In this document: positions 30,579-42,065 of the stretch, piece after piece
Layout of the letters: every line of letters begins with the position of its first letter
Numbering within the stretch: the stretch's first letter is position 1
Source of the DNA: Incurvaria masculella
Taxonomy: Eukaryota > Arthropoda > Insecta > Lepidoptera > Incurvariidae
Direction of reading: 5' to 3'
Assembly (NCBI GenBank): GCA_946894095.1
Contig: OX335650.1
Span: forward strand, 4,278,001 to 4,342,000
Length of the DNA stretch: 64,000 nucleotides
Position numbers and translations under genes: made by a program
The notes under the pieces: model-generated
Seen by the model: only the letters and a program-made list of their open reading frames with translations
Told to the model about the DNA's origin: nothing
Databases searched by the model: none

Positions 30579-32471
30579 AAGCCGTGCAAACGAAAGGTTC
30601 TCTCTGAATATCTTTCTCTGTAAGTTTTGGTATCTGTGCAGTATTTTGGAGCGTGTGTGTGGCATATCCACTGTTATCTCCTCAACACTGTGTCGGCTAA
30701 AATGGGTTGGCGTAGTCGCGAACTTGCCGGAGGCACGTTTCAAGTGGACAGTGGTGTCGGAAAACTTATTGGAATTACCATTTAAATGGGAGTTGCGCTG
30801 TGTGCCGCCGGGGAGCGCACAATGGGGTAGTTGATCCATTAACTGAATAGACACTTCCTTTACATGCATTTAATAGAAATGCTTCTTACGGAAGACATGT
30901 GCGAGTTTATAATTAAGAAACCGCTTTCCGGATGATGTACTTTTCAGGATTGTCCGGTGAATACGTAGTCCATACTAAATAATGGATATAGCAGGGATTT
31001 ACGAAAGTTTGTGCGTGGCTGGGAAATCCTAAGTTCCTATGGTTATTTCGAAAACATTGTTGGACATTTTGTAAGGTTTGCAGTTAATCCATAAACAGTT
31101 TTGTGGATTCATCGCAGCGGTACTAAAGTTTTGATGTTGACTTATGACTTATGTTGATTTAATTATATATGATTAGAAGGATTCCTGGCTCTGCTCGGGT
31201 TAGTTTCGTTTTGGACATTTACCCGAGCTGGATAAAATTTGATGAGAAACCTTCGCGAGCGTGTTATTCAAAAGATCAGTACAAACATCTGAATCTCGAT
31301 CACAAATACACCATCCAACTATCCCATAACTACCAAAACTAGGGATACCGCTACGAGAAGTATCGTGGGCAGATGTTCCTTTCGCGATATATTATGTTCT
31401 AGCGACCCGCCCCGCCTTCTAACCGGTTTTTTCACACAGTTTTAAAACTTTCATACGCCACAGAATAACGCAATCTGGTCTTGATGCAAGTATGGGATGA
31501 CAGTTTATGTTTGAGTATTCTTTGACGGGACTGATTCGTTCCGTGCCCGTCCTGCGATTTCTTTGTGATTTGTTGGCGAAAAAAAAATATTTCCGATGGC
31601 TCCCAAACTTCAAAGGATCATCCGCTGGGCTAATTTGAACATTTCCTAAAAGTTAAACGTTAAATACGTGATTGACGGCTGAAGCTCTGACAATCACTGA
31701 AGCTCTGTCTCTTTTACAGCAAAAGTGTCAAGTCGGTGTCGATACCTCCTTGACAAAAAAAAGTGTCGGGATATATTTTCCCGTATTATAATTTAATAAA
31801 AACCAATTACAATGGCACCTAGTTAAAGCCAGAAAACAACGCCTCCATTTTGCTCTCAGCTGAAAACATGATCACATGTCAAATTAATCATGAAAATAAT
31901 GCCCCCAAACACAATTAAAATAAAAAAAACGCAAATTGAAGTAACTCGCGTGCTAGCAGCGGTGACGTTAATTTCACAGAGTAATTCAGTTTTACGTAAT
32001 TGTTCCTTTTGCCCGGTAAATTACATAAGCTTATTCAACAGCCTAGTAAATGGATGCATGCTGTATGCCACCTACAACTGATGATTACTGGTAGAACTTC
32101 TTGATAAGTACATTATACATACTTAGAGTTCGCGTCATCAAAGATAAGTTATCTAAACAAATCACCCCCATTTGGCGCCACTGTTATTCTGAATAACGTA
32201 ATAAACCTAGAACACGTACAGTTATGACCTTAATGACCATGTCCATGTAAGACCTGAGTGATGTTAGGAAACAATGGTAATGGTAATAAGCCCAAAATTG
32301 AGGAAAATTCATTCAATAACTCTCCGAGACATTATTGGTATGCGGTGGGATTTAAAGTTTATGTCTGATTTATTAGATATAATCAATGAAAAATATGCCG
32401 ATGATTACACATCGCGTCTTTCGGTAGCTTACTTCCTGCATATCGCTATGAAATATACAATTACGAAACTC
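30579..32471. other. unassigned intergenic DNA
   Basis: No gene, RNA or repeat recognised. Opposing frames near 30560-30860 overlap each other and lack features. Confidence 0.4.
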
Positions 32472-32612
32472 ACGAAGGGTTCCGTTTAAAGATTTAACAC
32501 AAAAAAATCACGTTTAAATTATTATATATTGTTGTTATATCGGCAAAGTAAATACACACTCTGTGAAAATTTCAGCTCCCTACCTATTACGGTTCATGAG
32601 ATACTGCCTTAC
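32472..32612 (+). mobile_element. GGTTCCG-type repeat, partial
   Basis: ACGAAGGGTTCCGTTTAAAG, TGTTGTTATATCGGCAAAGT, ACACTCTGTGAAAATTTCAG and GGTTCATGAGATAC; it breaks off before the (GACG)n tract. Confidence 0.7.
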
Positions 32613-33950
32613 AACAGAAATAAGATCAGTGGCCTTAGATGACAAATGTTTTTTTTAAATTAAAGAACATTGCTCCAACTTTTTACAAGGTGCTGTAGCA
32701 CATGTACTTGCACATGTACAACCGTAGTTAGCACATGGTACGGAGCGCTGAAAATGTTTACAACCGTAAAAAATCAACCTAAAATATTTTTCCACTTCCG
32801 GACCCTCCAATAAATTGAGTCGAGAGTATTGGAAACAGAGCTCGAATGAAATAAGCGCATACTCCCACCCCGGCAGATTGGAAAATAATCGTGTTACTTG
32901 CTAATTTATGGAATCGGCACACAGCTGTCATATTTTTCCTTTGCCGTCTGCTGTAGCCGCGAGTAGCGACTATAAGCGATACAATCAAGTATTCCTGGCA
33001 AGTATAAATTAACATGCATTTCAAGTGTTGCCAGCTGTGTTGCATTGTTGCTGAGACTTCGAAGTGAAATGTATTTTTTTGCCGATCTTTTTGCTAAAGT
33101 ATAAATTAAAGGTGCAGTTTATTCATAATCGAGGAAGATTGGGATGCAATGTATTTAAAATACGTGTCTCCATTTATAAATCGCTATATTTGTATAGACA
33201 CTCCTGTGAAACAGCTGCTATTTTTAGGTTCATGCTAATGACTTTTTTATCGTATTTTGTAACGATAATAAATGATAAACAGAATGTATACTTTACGGTA
33301 CATCGAATGTTAAGAAACAATGAGTATTTTGAGGACTGTACACAGTAGAACACAAATTCTAACAAAGTCTTTTTAATACCGTATGAAATGTATTTTGATG
33401 TTATTATGCTGACAAATTAACTTGTTAAGAGGTAACGAAAAGTAAAATTATGTTTTCCTCGGCTGTTAATTTTCACAAAAAGTACCCGCAAGTTTACATT
33501 AGGTCGTCACTTCGATGTACCCTAGAAATTGATGTTGTTTTCCTTTATCGGAAATAACTGAAAACCCTCTGACCCTCATCAATCCTGGAATTCCATTCAA
33601 TTTGGTTTTTATAGTGTATCCTTGGATGATAATAAAATTTGTCATTGGCACTAAAAGCAAAGACAAAGGGTGCAGATTCTTAATTAAATAAATGAATAAA
33701 ATTATTTATTATTATAGCTCATTTTCCAGGACAAAGCTGTGTTGACAACTATAATTAAAATAAGTTAAGACTTTAGACCAAATCTTCGGTGGGTAGTCCG
33801 AAAAGATTACAGTGTTTTACGAGACTGGACAAATTATTTATTATATCTATTAATTCAAGCTAATTACTACTTAATTAACAATCTTCAAGTGAAGTAAAGT
33901 CCCGTACCTGCATGCAGTAGTGTTGGTAAACCCCACCAGGATCATATTCT
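32613..33950. other. unassigned AT-rich DNA
   Basis: No gene or repeat recognised upstream of the LINE. Confidence 0.4.
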
Positions 33951-34008
33951 AATTTTACAACCAAAAACATTTCACTCAATTTTTTCCCTACAAAGTGCGT
34001 GCTTGACC

Positions 34009-34749
34009 ATGTCGCGAGTAGCTAATGTGGCGGCGGACGTGGCAGAGCTGCACAAGATGATGGAGGAGCGGATGAGTACCTTTGACTCTCAGCTTAAAAC
34101 GGCAGCCCAGCCGGCCGACCTCACCACACTAGCGGCGGACTTTAACCTGTTTCGCCAGTTTGCCTGGAAAGCGCTAGCTGTGGTGCGCTCCCAGGTAGCG
34201 GCCCTTGCGGAAGTTGTCGACCCGCAGGAAATGAGATCGCGGTCAAAAGTTCTCCTCGTCCACGGTGTCGCAGAGGAGAAGTCCGAAATGGCTTCGCAGA
34301 AGGTAGTGGACCTGGTGCGCAGCAAGATGGGGTTGGTAGACTTCAGCAGCGACTCCATCAAAATATGCCACCGTCTGGGTACGACTCCGCGGGCTCCGAC
34401 ACGCCCCCGGGCCTTGTTGGTCCGCTTCACGCAGCTTAGCGGTCGGGCCGCAGTGTGGAAAGCGTCGCTCAAGGGCTCGGGCATCACAGTGTCCGAGTTC
34501 CTAACGCGGGTGCGACACGACGTTTTTCTAGCAGCACGGAAGCACTTCGGCATGGCGCACAGCTGGACACAGGAGGGTCGCATTGTTGTCCAAGTACGGG
34601 ACGGAACCCGCCACAAGGTGGTGACAGCAGCGGCGTTGAAGGCGCTGACTGACAAACATCCCGCGGTCACGGGCGCTGATGATGGTGGTGGCGACAAGGT
34701 GAAGCCCAGGTCTTCGGATCGCGTCAACAAAGGGAAATCATTGAAGTAA
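34009..34749 (+). CDS. LINE ORF1-like nucleic-acid-binding protein
   Basis: 246 residues, intact. The first ATG that precedes MSRVANVAADVAELHKMM is taken as start. Residues 1-75 are heptad-like and probably form a coiled coil (ELHKMMEERMSTFDSQL). A central part with KICHRLG and RPRALLVRF is followed by RVRHDVFLAARKHFG and GRIVVQVRDG. This order (coiled coil, then an RRM-like fold with K.CHRLG ... RP..LLV.F, then R..V...R) is known from ORF1 proteins of CR1/L1-type LINEs that bind element RNA. No zinc knuckle is seen. It is GC-rich, unlike ORF2 and the 506-bp AT-rich spacer that follows, which is a curious contrast within one element. Confidence 0.7.
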   Translation: MSRVANVAADVAELHKMMEERMSTFDSQLKTAAQPADLTTLAADFNLFRQFAWKALAVVRSQVAALAEVVDPQEMRSRSKVLLVHGVAEEKSEMASQKVVDLVRSKMGLVDFSSDSIKICHRLGTTPRAPTRPRALLVRFTQLSGRAAVWKASLKGSGITVSEFLTRVRHDVFLAARKHFGMAHSWTQEGRIVVQVRDGTRHKVVTAAALKALTDKHPAVTGADDGGGDKVKPRSSDRVNKGKSLK

Positions 34750-35255
34750 TTTTAACAAGACAAACTTTGTAAACAAAACAAGATTCTGTTGTTTCTGTGC
34801 AAACCAGAGAATTTCTGACATCGGGCTTATATATTTTTTCTTGTCCATGTTTATTTCCATTCAGGAAAGGTTAAGGCAATTTGCCAATCCAGATGCTCAA
34901 AAAGTTGCGATTCGTTTCTTAACATATTTTAATTTGGTTTCTTCTTCTAATTCTGGTTTTTTTTGTGTGCTTTGACTAAATGTCATTAACATAGTCACTA
35001 TTTAATTTAAATTTATTGAGATAAATAACATTTTGCTACGTTGGTGATTTTGTAGCATAGTTTTTATTATTTCTTTCTTTATTTCTACGCTTGTTTTATT
35101 TTACTCTGTTTTATTTACCTACTGTTTCTGTTGGTTGTTCTTGTTTTTTTTTTCTTTCATGCTGCTTGGTGGGTGATGATGTATTGTTGCTGTAGTTATT
35201 AGTATACTGATATATTTTATATTATTTTAATATTTATATTATTTAAATTGCATTT
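34750..35255 (+). other. AT-rich spacer between LINE ORF1 and ORF2
   Basis: 506 bp, T-rich, no open frame. Longer than the usual few-to-tens of bases between LINE ORFs. It could be decayed sequence, an insertion, or an intron-like segment (TTCCATTCAG near 34863 looks like an acceptor), but none of these is proved. Confidence 0.4.
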
Positions 35256-36116
35256 ATGTCTATAGTCGATGATGACTCTGATACATATTTCTCTATAACA
35301 TCCTCTGATGACTTCATTAGTGATGTTAGCTCGGATGCCGGCCTCAATATTCCACTTGATGAACAGCTTCACTCCACATTTTCGAATTATTCTAAAAACT
35401 TTAATTTTATAAATATTAACGCTCAAAGTATTCCTTCTCATTACCCTGATCTTCTCAGGACATTTTCAAGTAAGCACATTCACGCAGTATTGGTTTCGGA
35501 AACTTTCTTAAAGCGTACATTACCGTCAACATCCTTCTCGCTTCCCGGATTTAAACTAGTTTGCAATGATCGGACGGAGAAAAGTTGTGGTGGCGTTGCC
35601 ATCTACCTTCGTAGCCATATACCTCACTCCATAATAGCCCAGTCTCCATCCCAATACTCTGAATCACCAGAGTATATATTTTTAGAGGTCATCCTCAATC
35701 ATTCCAAGATTCTGCTCGGTGTTTACTACAGTCCAAACCTCTCTATTAATTACTTTTCATCTTCCGAATCCTTTCTTGAAGAACACTGTCCTCAGTACGC
35801 CCATACAATTGTAATGGGTGATTTTAATACCTGTCTTATTAAGGATGACTACCGAGCCAGAAAACTAAAATCACTTATCTCCTCAGTCGACATGCACATT
35901 CTTCCTCTTAGTGCGACGCACCACTTTCCTAACTGTGTACCTTCCTTACTTGATTTAATTCTTGTTTCTTCTACTGATCATGTAAGTGAACATGGACAGT
36001 ACACGGCGCCTGGTTTCTCTCATCATGATTTGATTTATTTATCCTACAAAGTGCGCCCCCCTAAAACAAAAAGGAAAGTTCTCATGCAACGTCAATATAT
36101 TTATTTAAGGATATAG
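35256..36116 (+). CDS. LINE ORF2, AP-type endonuclease part
   Basis: 286 residues before a frameshift. Endonuclease motifs in order: ININAQS (about residues 51-57), SETFL, GGVAIYLR, GVYYSPN, VMGDFNTC and SLLDLILVS, with SHHDLI close to the end. These cover the Asn, Glu, Tyr, Asp-Asn and Ser-Asp-His-type catalytic positions of AP-like LINE endonucleases, so the domain itself looks intact. It nicks target DNA to prime reverse transcription. The frame ends YIYLRI-stop; the reading continues in another frame from 36119, showing loss of one base in the TTATTTAAGG stretch. Confidence 0.8.
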   Translation: MSIVDDDSDTYFSITSSDDFISDVSSDAGLNIPLDEQLHSTFSNYSKNFNFININAQSIPSHYPDLLRTFSSKHIHAVLVSETFLKRTLPSTSFSLPGFKLVCNDRTEKSCGGVAIYLRSHIPHSIIAQSPSQYSESPEYIFLEVILNHSKILLGVYYSPNLSINYFSSSESFLEEHCPQYAHTIVMGDFNTCLIKDDYRARKLKSLISSVDMHILPLSATHHFPNCVPSLLDLILVSSTDHVSEHGQYTAPGFSHHDLIYLSYKVRPPKTKRKVLMQRQYIYLRI

Positions 36117-36118
36117 AT

Positions 36119-37153
36119 GTGGAACGCTTACGGGAGGATGCGCGTGGCCTAGATTGGTCCGCTCTCCTTAATGCCTCTACTATCGACGAAATGGTGGAAG
36201 ATTTCACTATTAAATTAACTGCGCTTTTTGATGCCCATGCACCAATTCGACCCACACGTGTAAAACATCTGCCAGCTCCTTGGCTCTCAGATGACATTAG
36301 ACGTATCATGGCAAAACGGGATCGAGCCAAGGTCAAATATAAGCAGAATAAGACTGAAATAAATCTTAGCAAGTATAAGTTACTAAGGAATCGGTGTAAT
36401 AGGATGTGTAGGGATGCTCAACGCCGCCACATCCATTCTACCTTGTTAAACAGCTCACCTTGTAACGCATGGAAGTTTTTGAGAACTCTAGGAGTTGGTA
36501 AAAAATCGTCTGATTGTGACCTTAACATTGATATCAATGCTCTCAATAGGCATTTCTCCACCCCTCCTGTCACCATAGACCAAGTGGTAAAATATCAAAC
36601 TCTCTCTCAGCTTTCTAATACACCAACTCCAGAACATAGTCCATTTACGTTTCGTCCAGTCACTGACCGTGAAGTTAAGTTGATCATGAAATCCATATCC
36701 ACAAAGGTTGTTGGAGCCGACTGCATAAGCCTAGATATGCTGACCCCTTTGATAGATGAGCTCTTACCCGTCATTACAGTTATTCTCAACCATTCCCTGT
36801 CCAGTGGCTCCTTCCCAAGTGCCTGGAAAAGAGCTTATGTTATTCCTCTCACCAAAGTTTCGAGTCCTTCTGTATTTAATCAATTTCGTCCTATCTCAAT
36901 TCTTCCTCTCTTATCCAAAATTTTAGAACGCATTGTTCATCATCAACTTACTGGCTTCCTTTCTGATAATAGTTTGATGAACCCAATGCAGTCTGGTTTC
37001 CGTCCTGGTCACAGCACCGTTACAGCTCTTGTCAAAGTCACTGAAGATATTCGTTTCAACATGGAAATAAAGAATCTGACAGTTCTGACTCTCCTGGACT
37101 TCAGTAACGCTTTTAATCACCCCCAAAGGTTGACTGGAAGAAATCACTTTTAG
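36119..37153 (+). pseudogene. LINE ORF2, linker and truncated reverse transcriptase
   Basis: Continues ORF2 after a one-base frameshift. Linker region (RLREDARGLDW, PAPWLSDDIRRIM), then RT motifs AWKRAYVIPLTK, FRPISILPLLSKILERIV, QSGFRPGHSTVTAL and the motif A segment VLTLLDFSNAFN. Immediately after this it reads HPQRLTGRNHF-stop. That belongs to the 3' non-coding end, so motifs B to E (including the FADD box) are absent. The result is a dead reverse transcriptase. Confidence 0.85.
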
Positions 37154-37262
37154 TGATAAGTCCGCCTTTGTGCAGTTTCGCTCTATTAGATTGAATTGTT
37201 CTGTAAATAGTTTTTAATGTAATTTGCACAATAAAGAATTTCTTTCTATCTTTCTTTCTTTC

Positions 37263-38759
37263 TATTGTCTTAAATATTAATTGTTTTCTTACGATGCTTA
37301 AACCCTTAAACGAATAATTACGTATGGTTTTTTTTCAACGTCGTATTACGTTTCAACATAATATATCAAGGTAGATATTGCTATTTAACCTCAAATCTGG
37401 GATAACGGTAATGTTGTAATGATTAAAACATAAATAATATAGGGTTTGCAATACGGAGATCGATGTTCCCCGCGGTTTGCTAGGTGCATAAGAAATAAAT
37501 TCGAGTTTTCAGGTACACATTAGACCAAAATCACACCTTCTCTAGTCACTAGTTCTATTATACTATTGTAAACTTGGCTCGTGGCTTAATAAGGCTTAAT
37601 GCATGGTATGCATAAGGTATAAGGTACGGCTTAAAACTGAATAAATGTTCACCGCACACCTTAAAAAAATCCTATTATTTTTCTCTTATTTTCTAACGCC
37701 TTACTTCTTATAAGAAAATAAAAGAATTTGTGAGATTTCTCAAAATGGCTCCGCCATTTTAATATTCTGTATTAGTAGAAAGTTAGTACGCCCAAAAATG
37801 GGGGAACGAACTTTAGTCCGCCAGACCAAACCGGTTTTTGTAACGTTAGTCCGGTGATAATCTCGAACTAAGTTTTGACAGGTGCTCTCTTCATATGATT
37901 TTATGCAATTATCGAACCTACTCACAAATTTTCACGAGAATCGGTTGAGATATGCGACCTGTAGAGGAGAACAGCCGGACATGCGAAAGCATTTTTGCCC
38001 AACATGAAATGGAGACGCAATACTCGAATTTCGCTCTTCACTCGCTCAAAGATGATTCACTCAGTTCATGATGCTGGGAGCGACTATTTTTGATTAAAGG
38101 CCTGGGAAAGTCTGAAGCTCTACAATTGTCCAAAAATAGTTTTTCCACGTTCACCCGCAACCATATAGGAAACCAAAAAAAAATATTACCTACCTCAAGC
38201 TACACTAGCAAGTTCAGCTACGTTTTTCCAAATAAGTATGCATCGCTTTGAAAACGATTTGCAAAATGCATTCATGAGCGGTATATCTGTGGGCCAACAG
38301 CAACCCTCGCAGGAAGCCTTATCAGCAATCTTATGAATGAACCAATTTTACCATAACCATACTGAAATACATAGTTTATTTGTAGCCCCTCAAACATCAT
38401 TCATCGGTACGCCACGAGCTAACGGCGTGCATCCTGCGTTCAAAGGTTATATTACGTCAACGGTAGCAGCGGTGAGGCTCCAAATATCTGAGTCGCGAAC
38501 ATTTGCGAATACCTCCTTGAATCCAGACGATAATAGACCCCTCTGCCCACCCCCCGCACCCGACCGATCCGCGCCCGCAACACTATTAGCCGAGATTTTA
38601 GAGATCCAGCCGAATGGATAGACTGCGAGATCGGGGAGCCGAACTGGAACGAGAAAAACGGAGGAATTTTCTCGATGATGGCTCTTTTCAAAAGGCGATT
38701 GTCAGGTGGATTTAAACTTCCACTGTTTGCAACAATTACTCAATTTCGTAACTGTCCTG
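37263..38759. other. unassigned intergenic DNA
   Basis: No gene recognised. 38380-38640 is moderately GC-rich and open on both strands without domain features. Confidence 0.4.
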
Positions 38760-38980
38760 CAGGTCTATTCCTGGAATTTCGTAATCAGGAATCAGGAATC
38801 CGGAGACTAGAAAACCGCTTATATAGCGGTTTTTCAAGCAATTTTCTTGACTAAAATATTCCGGAGAATAGAATTTAAATTTCATCCAGGTTTCCGTCGA
38901 AAAAATCGCTTTGAAAACTGCTATAAAAGCAGTTTAATAGACTCAGGATTGCTGATTACGGAATTCTAGGAATATACCTG
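38760..38980. mobile_element. 221-bp MITE with internal hairpins
   Basis: The ends CAGGTCTATTCCTGGAATTT... and ...AATTCTAGGAATATACCTG are inverted matches, extending inward through CGTAATCAG / CTGATTACG. Inside are two further small hairpins, AACCGC-TTATATA-GCGGTT and AACTGC-TATAAAA-GCAGTT. No coding. Superfamily unknown. Confidence 0.7.
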
Positions 38981-39071
38981 CTGGAGTTAAATACTACATA
39001 TTCCCTTAATCATATGAAACGATGTCTCGTGCAAGTTAGGCCAAACGGTCACCTTGATTTCAAGTTATTGG

Positions 39072-39454
39072 TTTTTTTTTATGTGACTGGACATGGATGG
39101 CTAATACCACAAGTTCTGTCATGGTATTAGCCCAACACACCACATGGGAACTAGGTGCCATGCCAGGACCTTCCTTATATTGCACGGCTACATTGAACTG
39201 GATGGAAAACACGGACAATTTTCATTGCCGCTTCGACCATCGTTCATCCAATGCGATGTTACCAACCCGGGCGGGATAAACCCTACCACCTAGTAAGTAA
39301 GGAAGGGGACCAACAGCTTAACGTGGAATCCGAACCACGGCCAGCCTCCCTCAACGGTCGAATGGTCACCCATCCAAGACCAGACCGGACCCAGCGTTGC
39401 TTAACTTCGGAGAGCGATCGCCGAAGTGTCGCGCCACTGGGCCACTGAGGCTGA
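39072..39454 (-). mobile_element. full-length SINE with 5S-rRNA-like head
   Basis: Minus-strand head: CAGCCTCAGTGGCCCAGTGG, CTCCGAAGTTAAGCAACGCT, CTTGGATGGGTGACCATT. Body and GTCCAGTCACAT plus A8 tail as at 2549. Small differences only (GATTTATCCC, TGTTGGTCCCC). Confidence 0.87.
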
Positions 39455-39634
39455 TAGAACCATAAACAATATGAAACCCCAAAATACGCCCAACAATGCA
39501 TCATGAGAAGTCATTAAAGTGAAACATCGTGTGTAAATAGGAAATCACAAGTCGATTCCATTCATAAACCAGCCTTTCATTTTTAGATTTTAGTTAGTGG
39601 CAGCATAAACACGATTTTTATATGTTTTTAAAGA

Positions 39635-39847
39635 TTTTTGTATGTGACTGGACATGGATGGCTATTACCGAACTGACCGTCCATATTTAGCCTCATACAC
39701 CACATTGGAACTAGGTGCCTTGCCAGGACCTTCCTTATATTGCTCGGATACATTGAAATGAATGGAAAACACGGACAATTTTATTTGCCGCTTCGGCCAT
39801 CGTTCATTCAATGCGATGGTACCAAACAGGACGGAATGAACCCGCCT
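39635..39847 (-). mobile_element. 5'-truncated SINE
   Basis: GTATGTGACTGGACATGGAT, GAACTAGGTGCCTTGCCAGG and CCATCGTTCATTCAATGCGA mark the 3' two-thirds of the SINE body in inverted orientation. ACCGAACTGACCGT shows it belongs to the subfamily at 20917 and 43706. Confidence 0.75.
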
Positions 39848-39990
39848 AAATTAAAATTCATTTCGGTAAGGATCCATTCAATACAGATTTTCGAAAATAT
39901 AATAAACAATAATAAATGTTTTAAGTAATACGTAGTTAAGCTAAATTAAGTAAAAATGTGCCAACTGCTTTTAAACAAGCGAGGATTCGT

Positions 39991-40186
39991 CGTTCGTGGT
40001 TCCGATTCCACGTAAAATTGCAGGTCGTCTTTCTTACCTGCTATGTAGGTGGTAAGTTTAATCTCGCCTGAGTTGAAACAGCAATGAAAATGCTTGGTGT
40101 TTTCCATCCAGTTTAATGTAGCCGTGAAATATAAGTAAGGTCCTGGCATGGCACTTATTTCTCTTCGGGTGTTTTTGGATAATGTC
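39991..40186 (+). mobile_element. 5'-truncated, diverged SINE
   Basis: GTTCGTGGTTCCGATTCCAC, TGGTAAGTTTAATCTCGCC, TTTTCCATCCAGTTTAATGT and AAGGTCCTGGCATGGCAC. Part of the body near the CATTGGATGAA block is lost. Confidence 0.7.
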
Positions 40187-40335
40187 ACGTCATGTCAGTC
40201 AGCATGTTTGCGTCCACTGCTGGACATACGCCTCTCCAATTTTTCTCCAGTCCTCCCGACCATCTGCGGTACGGAACCACTGGTTTCCGCCGACGCACTT
40301 GATGTCGTCGTAAAAAGCCAAGCCAATGCGAAATA
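40187..40335 (-). pseudogene. LINE 3' coding end
   Basis: Minus-strand frame: DDIKCVGGNQWFRTADGRED followed by WRKIGEAYVQQWTQTC and a stop. The DDIK...G..W....D...W....EAY.QQW sequence is the well-known C-terminus of insect LINE polyproteins. Same family as 6625-6712. 5'-truncated. Confidence 0.65.
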
Positions 40336-40448
40336 ATTAAAATAAATGTATTGGAAAATTCATTTCGGTTAATATACATTAAACCACACCAATTATTTAT
40401 TGATCATTTTATAATAAAATGTATGTATTCATGTAAATTATAAAAAAA

Positions 40449-41828
40449 GTAGTCAAATCTATAAAAAAAATATTTTATGTTATTAGATAAATAAATGGAA
40501 GAAGCCTCTTATACCTGTCTCAACATAGATCCTGGTATAAGACGCATTGAAACAAAAAGGGCCACCATTTTACAATCCGCGTCCCATCTCACGGTCTTAA
40601 ATTTCTCACTTTCTATTCCGCCCGTGGCCGGGACACCATCACCTTTATTCACCCCACACGGCGGCGGCGGCACGCAGCTTGCTAACCCAGTCAGTCAGGG
40701 AAGGTAAGGTACCGAGGTGTAATTTGTGTCTCAGTCATTCAGAGAAGACTCTCGAGGGTAATTCGTGTCTCAGGCAGTCGGAGAAGACATACGAGTAATT
40801 CGTGTCTCGATAATGTATTATAAAAAAATATATATTATAAAAACGATGTCAAATCTATAAAAAGTAGTTTGTGTTATCAGATAAATAAATTGAAGAAGCC
40901 TCTTGTACCTGTCTCAACATAGATCACATCTCCTGGTCTAAGACGCGTTGAAACAAAAAGGGCCACCATTTCACAATCCGCGTCCCATCTCACGGTCTCA
41001 AATTTCTCACTTTCTATTCCGCCCGTGGCTGGGACACCATCACCTTTATTCACCCCACACGGCGGCGGCGGCACGCAGCTTGCTAACCCAGTCAGTCAGG
41101 GAAGGTAAGGTACCGAGGTGTAATTTGTGTCTCAGTCATTCAGAGAAGACTCTCGAGGGTAATTCGTGTCTCAGGCAGTCGGAGAAGACATACGAGTAAT
41201 TCGTGTCTCGATAATGTATTATAAAAAAATATATATTATAAAAACGATGTCAAATCTATAAAAAGTAGTTTGTGTTATCAGATAAATAAATTGAAGAAGC
41301 CTCTTGTACCTGTCTCAACATAGATCACATCTCCTGGTCTAAGACGCGTTGAAACAAAAAGGGCCACCATTTCACAATCCGCGTCCCATCTCACGGTCTC
41401 AAATTTCTCACTTTCTATTCCGCCCGTGGCCGGGAGAACATCACCTTTATTTACCCCACACGGCGGCGGCGGCACGCAGCTTGCTAACCCAGTCAGTCAG
41501 GGAAGGTAAGGTACCGAGGTGTAATTTGTGTCTCAGTCATTCAGAGAAGGCTCTCGAGGGTAATTCGTGTCTCAGGCAGTCGGAGAATACATACGAGTAA
41601 TTCGTGTCTCAATAATTTATTATAAAAAAATATAAATTATAAAAAAGTTGTCAAATATATAAAAAGTAGTTTGTGTTATCAGATAAATAAATTGAAGAAG
41701 TCTCTTGTTCCTGTATCAACACAGATCACATCTCCTGGTCTAAGACGCGTTGAAACAAAAAGGGCCACCATTTCACAATCCGCCTCCTATCTCACGGTCT
41801 CAAATTTCTCACTTTCTATTCCGCCCGT
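40449..41828. repeat. 401-bp tandem array, about 3.4 units
   Basis: Units begin near ATCAGATAAATAAAT and contain AACATAGATCACATCTCCTG, AAACAAAAAGGGCCACCATT, GCGGCGGCGGCACGCAGCTT, CCGAGGTGTAATTTGTGTCT and TCGTGTCTC. Spacing between copies 2 and 3 is exactly 401 bp; copy 1 lacks 7 bp (394); copy 4 stops after TATTCCGCCCGT. In copies 2 and 3 a 65-codon minus-strand frame is kept open with few changes (VRWDADCEMVALFVSTRLRP, GDVIYVETGTRGF). I do not recognise it. Junctions are clean, so unequal exchange is likely. Confidence 0.88.
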
Positions 41829-42065
41829 ATCGGACTTGCAAGTAAGTGCCGTCTAATGGGATGCCTTCACGGACTATGAGTTTGGTGCAACGAACTTTGA
41901 GAAAATTTAATTGATTTCATATTTTAACGTCGCAATTTTCCAAATTTTTGCAAGGTTCCGTATCTTGGCGATGCGGCAGAGAAATGATTCGTTCTCAAAA
42001 TTCTAATGTCAACCACGAGGGTGCTCTGAGTTTATCATTTCTTGGACCTGGCGTAGATATTTATT

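Larger units (their letters stand above)
33951..37262 (+). mobile_element. non-LTR retrotransposon (CR1/Jockey-type), internally deleted
   Basis: Two ORFs and a typical 3' end lie in order: ORF1 at 34009, ORF2 at 35256-37153 (frameshifted), then a 3' UTR with GATAAGTCCGCCTTTGTGCA, AATAAAG near 37233 and a (TTTC)n tail. The reverse transcriptase stops after the first catalytic motif and joins directly to the 3' UTR, so a block of at least several hundred codons is deleted. The element cannot move by itself. The 5' boundary is uncertain. Confidence 0.85.

Noticed and set aside
34089..34730. 213-codon minus-strand frame opposite LINE ORF1
   Set aside because: Antisense shadow of a GC-rich coding region; no features of its own.
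40495..41475. CRISPR-like or satellite centromere array
   Set aside because: The 401-bp period with only 3.4 units and no spacer structure is a local tandem duplication, and the genome is eukaryotic.
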